This document shows positions 6,148 to 7,058 of a stretch of 7,058 nt of DNA, in pieces. Positions within the stretch are counted from its first letter, which is position 1; every line of letters begins with the position of its first letter. The DNA comes from Bacteroidota bacterium (GTDB taxonomy: Bacteria > Bacteroidota > Bacteroidia > Bacteroidales > UBA1556): NCBI GenBank assembly GCA_003648395.1, contig QMPB01000227.1, positions 1 to 7,058 on the forward strand, written 5' to 3'. Below the pieces are notes generated by a model. The model had not been told where the DNA came from. It saw only the letters and a list, made by a program, of their open reading frames with translations, and searched no databases. Position numbers and translations under genes: made by a program.

Positions 6148-6516
6148 ATGAATATAAATCCCATAAAAACAGAAAAAGATTACCAAGAGGCACTTCAACG
6201 TTTAGATGAATTGTTTGATGCTAAAACAGGTAGTCCTGAAAGTGATGAAGCCGATATTATTGCTTTATTAGTTGATAATTACGAAAATGAGTACTATCCA
6301 ATTGAGGCTCCAGACCCAATAGAAGCAATTAAAATACGAATGGAGGAAATGCAGATTAAGCAAATTGACTTGGTTCCTGAAATTGGTGGAAAAAGCCGAG
6401 TATCAGAGATTTTAAACAAAAAAAGAAAACTCACTGTAGATATGATTAGAAAGCTTACTGTAAGATTGAATTTATCTGCTAGTTTGTTGATTAATGAGTA
6501 TCAATTGAGTAAATAA
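6148..6516 (+). CDS. HigA-type helix-turn-helix protein (solitary antitoxin or regulator)
   Basis: The product has 122 residues and matches the HigA-type regulators of COG5499. The N-terminal part (about 1-58) carries the family's acidic region 'SDEADIIALLVDNYE' (32-46) and the 'YPIEAPDPIEAIKIRMEEM' link (50-68). A Xre-like helix-turn-helix follows at about 69-113, with 'IGGKSRVSEILNKKRKLT' (79-96) as its core. In HigBA modules this protein neutralises the RNA-cleaving toxin HigB and represses the operon, and higB usually lies just upstream. Here only 117 nt separate the nrf terminator from the start and no toxin frame fits. Downstream there is only a hairpin region and purB. The gene is therefore solitary: an orphan antitoxin or a repurposed regulator. 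The ATG is immediately preceded by a palindrome. The family is clear; the present role is unknown. Confidence 0.85.
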   Translation: MNINPIKTEKDYQEALQRLDELFDAKTGSPESDEADIIALLVDNYENEYYPIEAPDPIEAIKIRMEEMQIKQIDLVPEIGGKSRVSEILNKKRKLTVDMIRKLTVRLNLSASLLINEYQLSK

Positions 6517-6535
6517 TACTGTAAACAATTAACGT

Positions 6536-6567
6536 CATTATGGAGGAGATTAATCCCCTCCATAATG
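6536..6567 (+). terminator. Strong stem-loop after the HigA-type gene, possible terminator
   Basis: CATTATGGAGG (6536-6546) pairs perfectly with CCTCCATAATG (6557-6567) over a 10-nt loop, and T6535 with A6568 adds one more pair. It begins 19 nt after the stop codon. No T-run follows directly (the nearest is at about 6585-6590), so it is either a terminator lacking a U-tract or an mRNA-stabilising hairpin. Confidence 0.5.
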
Positions 6568-6614
6568 AAATTACAACCCCATTATTTTTCTAAAAAACAA
6601 AGCACTAAAATCCT

Positions 6615-6622
6615 TATTTTCG
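6615..6622 (+). promoter_or_regulatory. Possible -7 box upstream of purB
   Basis: TATTTTCG followed by CA is one mismatch from TAnnTTTG. It would give a leader of over 100 nt containing the two hairpins at 6659-6677 and 6685-6713. No convincing -33 element is seen, so support is weak. Confidence 0.2.
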
Positions 6623-6658
6623 CAGTCTATTCCCTATTAAGGAAACCAAATATTTGCG

Positions 6659-6677
6659 TTCCAATTTTATATTGGAA
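6659..6677. repeat. Inverted repeat in the purB upstream region
   Basis: TTCCAAT (6659-6665) and ATTGGAA (6671-6677) are exact inverted arms around a TTTAT loop. The short stem lies 68 nt before purB. It may be a leader hairpin or part of a degenerate repeat together with the GC-rich hairpin just downstream. Confidence 0.4.
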
Positions 6678-6684
6678 TTGCATC

Positions 6685-6713
6685 TTTGCCTGTTTGTTGG
6701 CAGGCAGGCGAAA
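6685..6713. repeat. GC-rich GCCTG/CAGGC hairpin in the purB upstream region
   Basis: GCCTGTTTG (6688-6696) faces CAGGCAGGC (6701-6709) over a 4-nt loop. As RNA this makes nine pairs including two G-U wobbles, with flanking TTT (6685-6687) and AAA (6711-6713) able to add three more around a bulged G. It is a GC-rich island in AT-rich surroundings. CAGGCAGG-type palindromes are familiar intergenic repeats in Bacteroidota, so a decayed mobile repeat is the simplest reading. It ends 33 nt before the purB start. Confidence 0.5.
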
Positions 6714-6745
6714 AATATCAATACAATACTTTTATATCTAAAACC

Positions 6746-7058
6746 ATGAAACTAAATAATCTAACTGCAATATCCCCTATCGACGGTCGCTACCGTAAGC
6801 AAACTCAAGACTTTGATGTATTCTTTTCTGAATCTGCTCTTATAAAATATAGAATTCTAATAGAAGTAGAATACTTTATTTCTCTTTGTGAACTACCTTT
6901 GCCTCAGTTAGTAGATTTCAATAAAAATAATTATGAAAAACTTAGAAAACTTTATAAAGAATTTGAGCTTTCTGAAGCAACAAGAGTTAAGGAAATTGAA
7001 AGCGTTACCAACCACGATGTAAAAGCCATTGAATATCTAATAAAAGAAGAATTTGATA
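6746..7058 (+). CDS. purB: PurB, adenylosuccinate lyase (5' part, cut by the window end)
   Basis: The first 104 codons are present and the frame stays open to the last base. PurB cleaves fumarate from two intermediates, SAICAR in purine synthesis and adenylosuccinate in AMP formation; it acts in the cytoplasm as a homotetramer. The opening 'LTAISPIDGRYR' (residues 6-17) is the N-terminal signature of the E. coli-type enzyme, and 'TNHDVKAIEYLIKEEF' (88-103) matches its conserved substrate-binding segment. The full protein is normally about 450 residues, so roughly a quarter is visible. The ATG at 6746 starts MKLNNLTAISP, which lines up with the family start. The A-rich leader has no Shine-Dalgarno sequence. 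It is a housekeeping gene with no link to the nitrate genes upstream. Confidence 0.95.
   Translation, partial: MKLNNLTAISPIDGRYRKQTQDFDVFFSESALIKYRILIEVEYFISLCELPLPQLVDFNKNNYEKLRKLYKEFELSEATRVKEIESVTNHDVKAIEYLIKEEFD

Noticed and set aside
1..7058. CRISPR array, tRNA, rRNA, insertion sequence or phage genes
   Set aside because: No regularly spaced direct repeats, tRNA-like cloverleaf, rRNA segment, transposase or integrase was seen; almost all of the window is taken up by the genes listed.

Overview
The window looks like chromosomal DNA from a member of the Bacteroidota. It is AT-rich (roughly one third G+C by eye). None of the start codons has a clear Shine-Dalgarno sequence, and starts sit instead behind A/T-rich leaders. 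Several upstream regions carry TAnnTTTG-like boxes, the -7 element of this phylum. The lineage is an inference from these traits and from protein flavour; species cannot be named.

Layout. Positions 1-1429 hold the 3' end of a periplasmic nitrate reductase (nap) operon: the last 41 codons of napB, then a napL-like beta-propeller gene and napD, each separated by only 5 nt. A 441-residue outer-membrane beta-barrel of the alginate-export type follows (1504-2829). The convergent gap 2830-3025 holds a nested palindromic repeat. A Crp/Fnr-family regulator (3026-3694, minus) is divergent from nrfH-nrfA (3846-5973), which encode the membrane quinol-oxidising tetraheme cytochrome and the pentaheme ammonia-forming nitrite reductase. 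A clear intrinsic terminator (6002-6030) closes that operon. A solitary HigA-type helix-turn-helix gene (6148-6516) follows, with a palindrome touching its start codon. After a hairpin-rich 229-nt gap comes the first 104 codons of purB (6746 to the end).

How the genes work together. Nap reduces nitrate to nitrite in the periplasm and NrfHA reduces nitrite to ammonium, so the locus encodes respiratory dissimilatory nitrate reduction to ammonium (DNRA). NapD is the cytoplasmic chaperone for the Tat-exported catalytic subunit NapA, which must lie upstream of the window. The Crp/Fnr protein is well placed to control nrfHA and perhaps nap. The barrel protein between the two enzyme systems may pass substrates through the outer membrane, but that rests on position alone. 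higA and purB appear unrelated to this pathway.

Novelty. The core is a recognisable DNRA locus, not a new system. The less ordinary points are the napB-napL-napD order known from Campylobacterota, the barrel gene between nap and nrf, the regulator with no Fnr-type iron-sulfur cysteines and the palindromes beside it, the orphan HigA, and the intergenic repeats.
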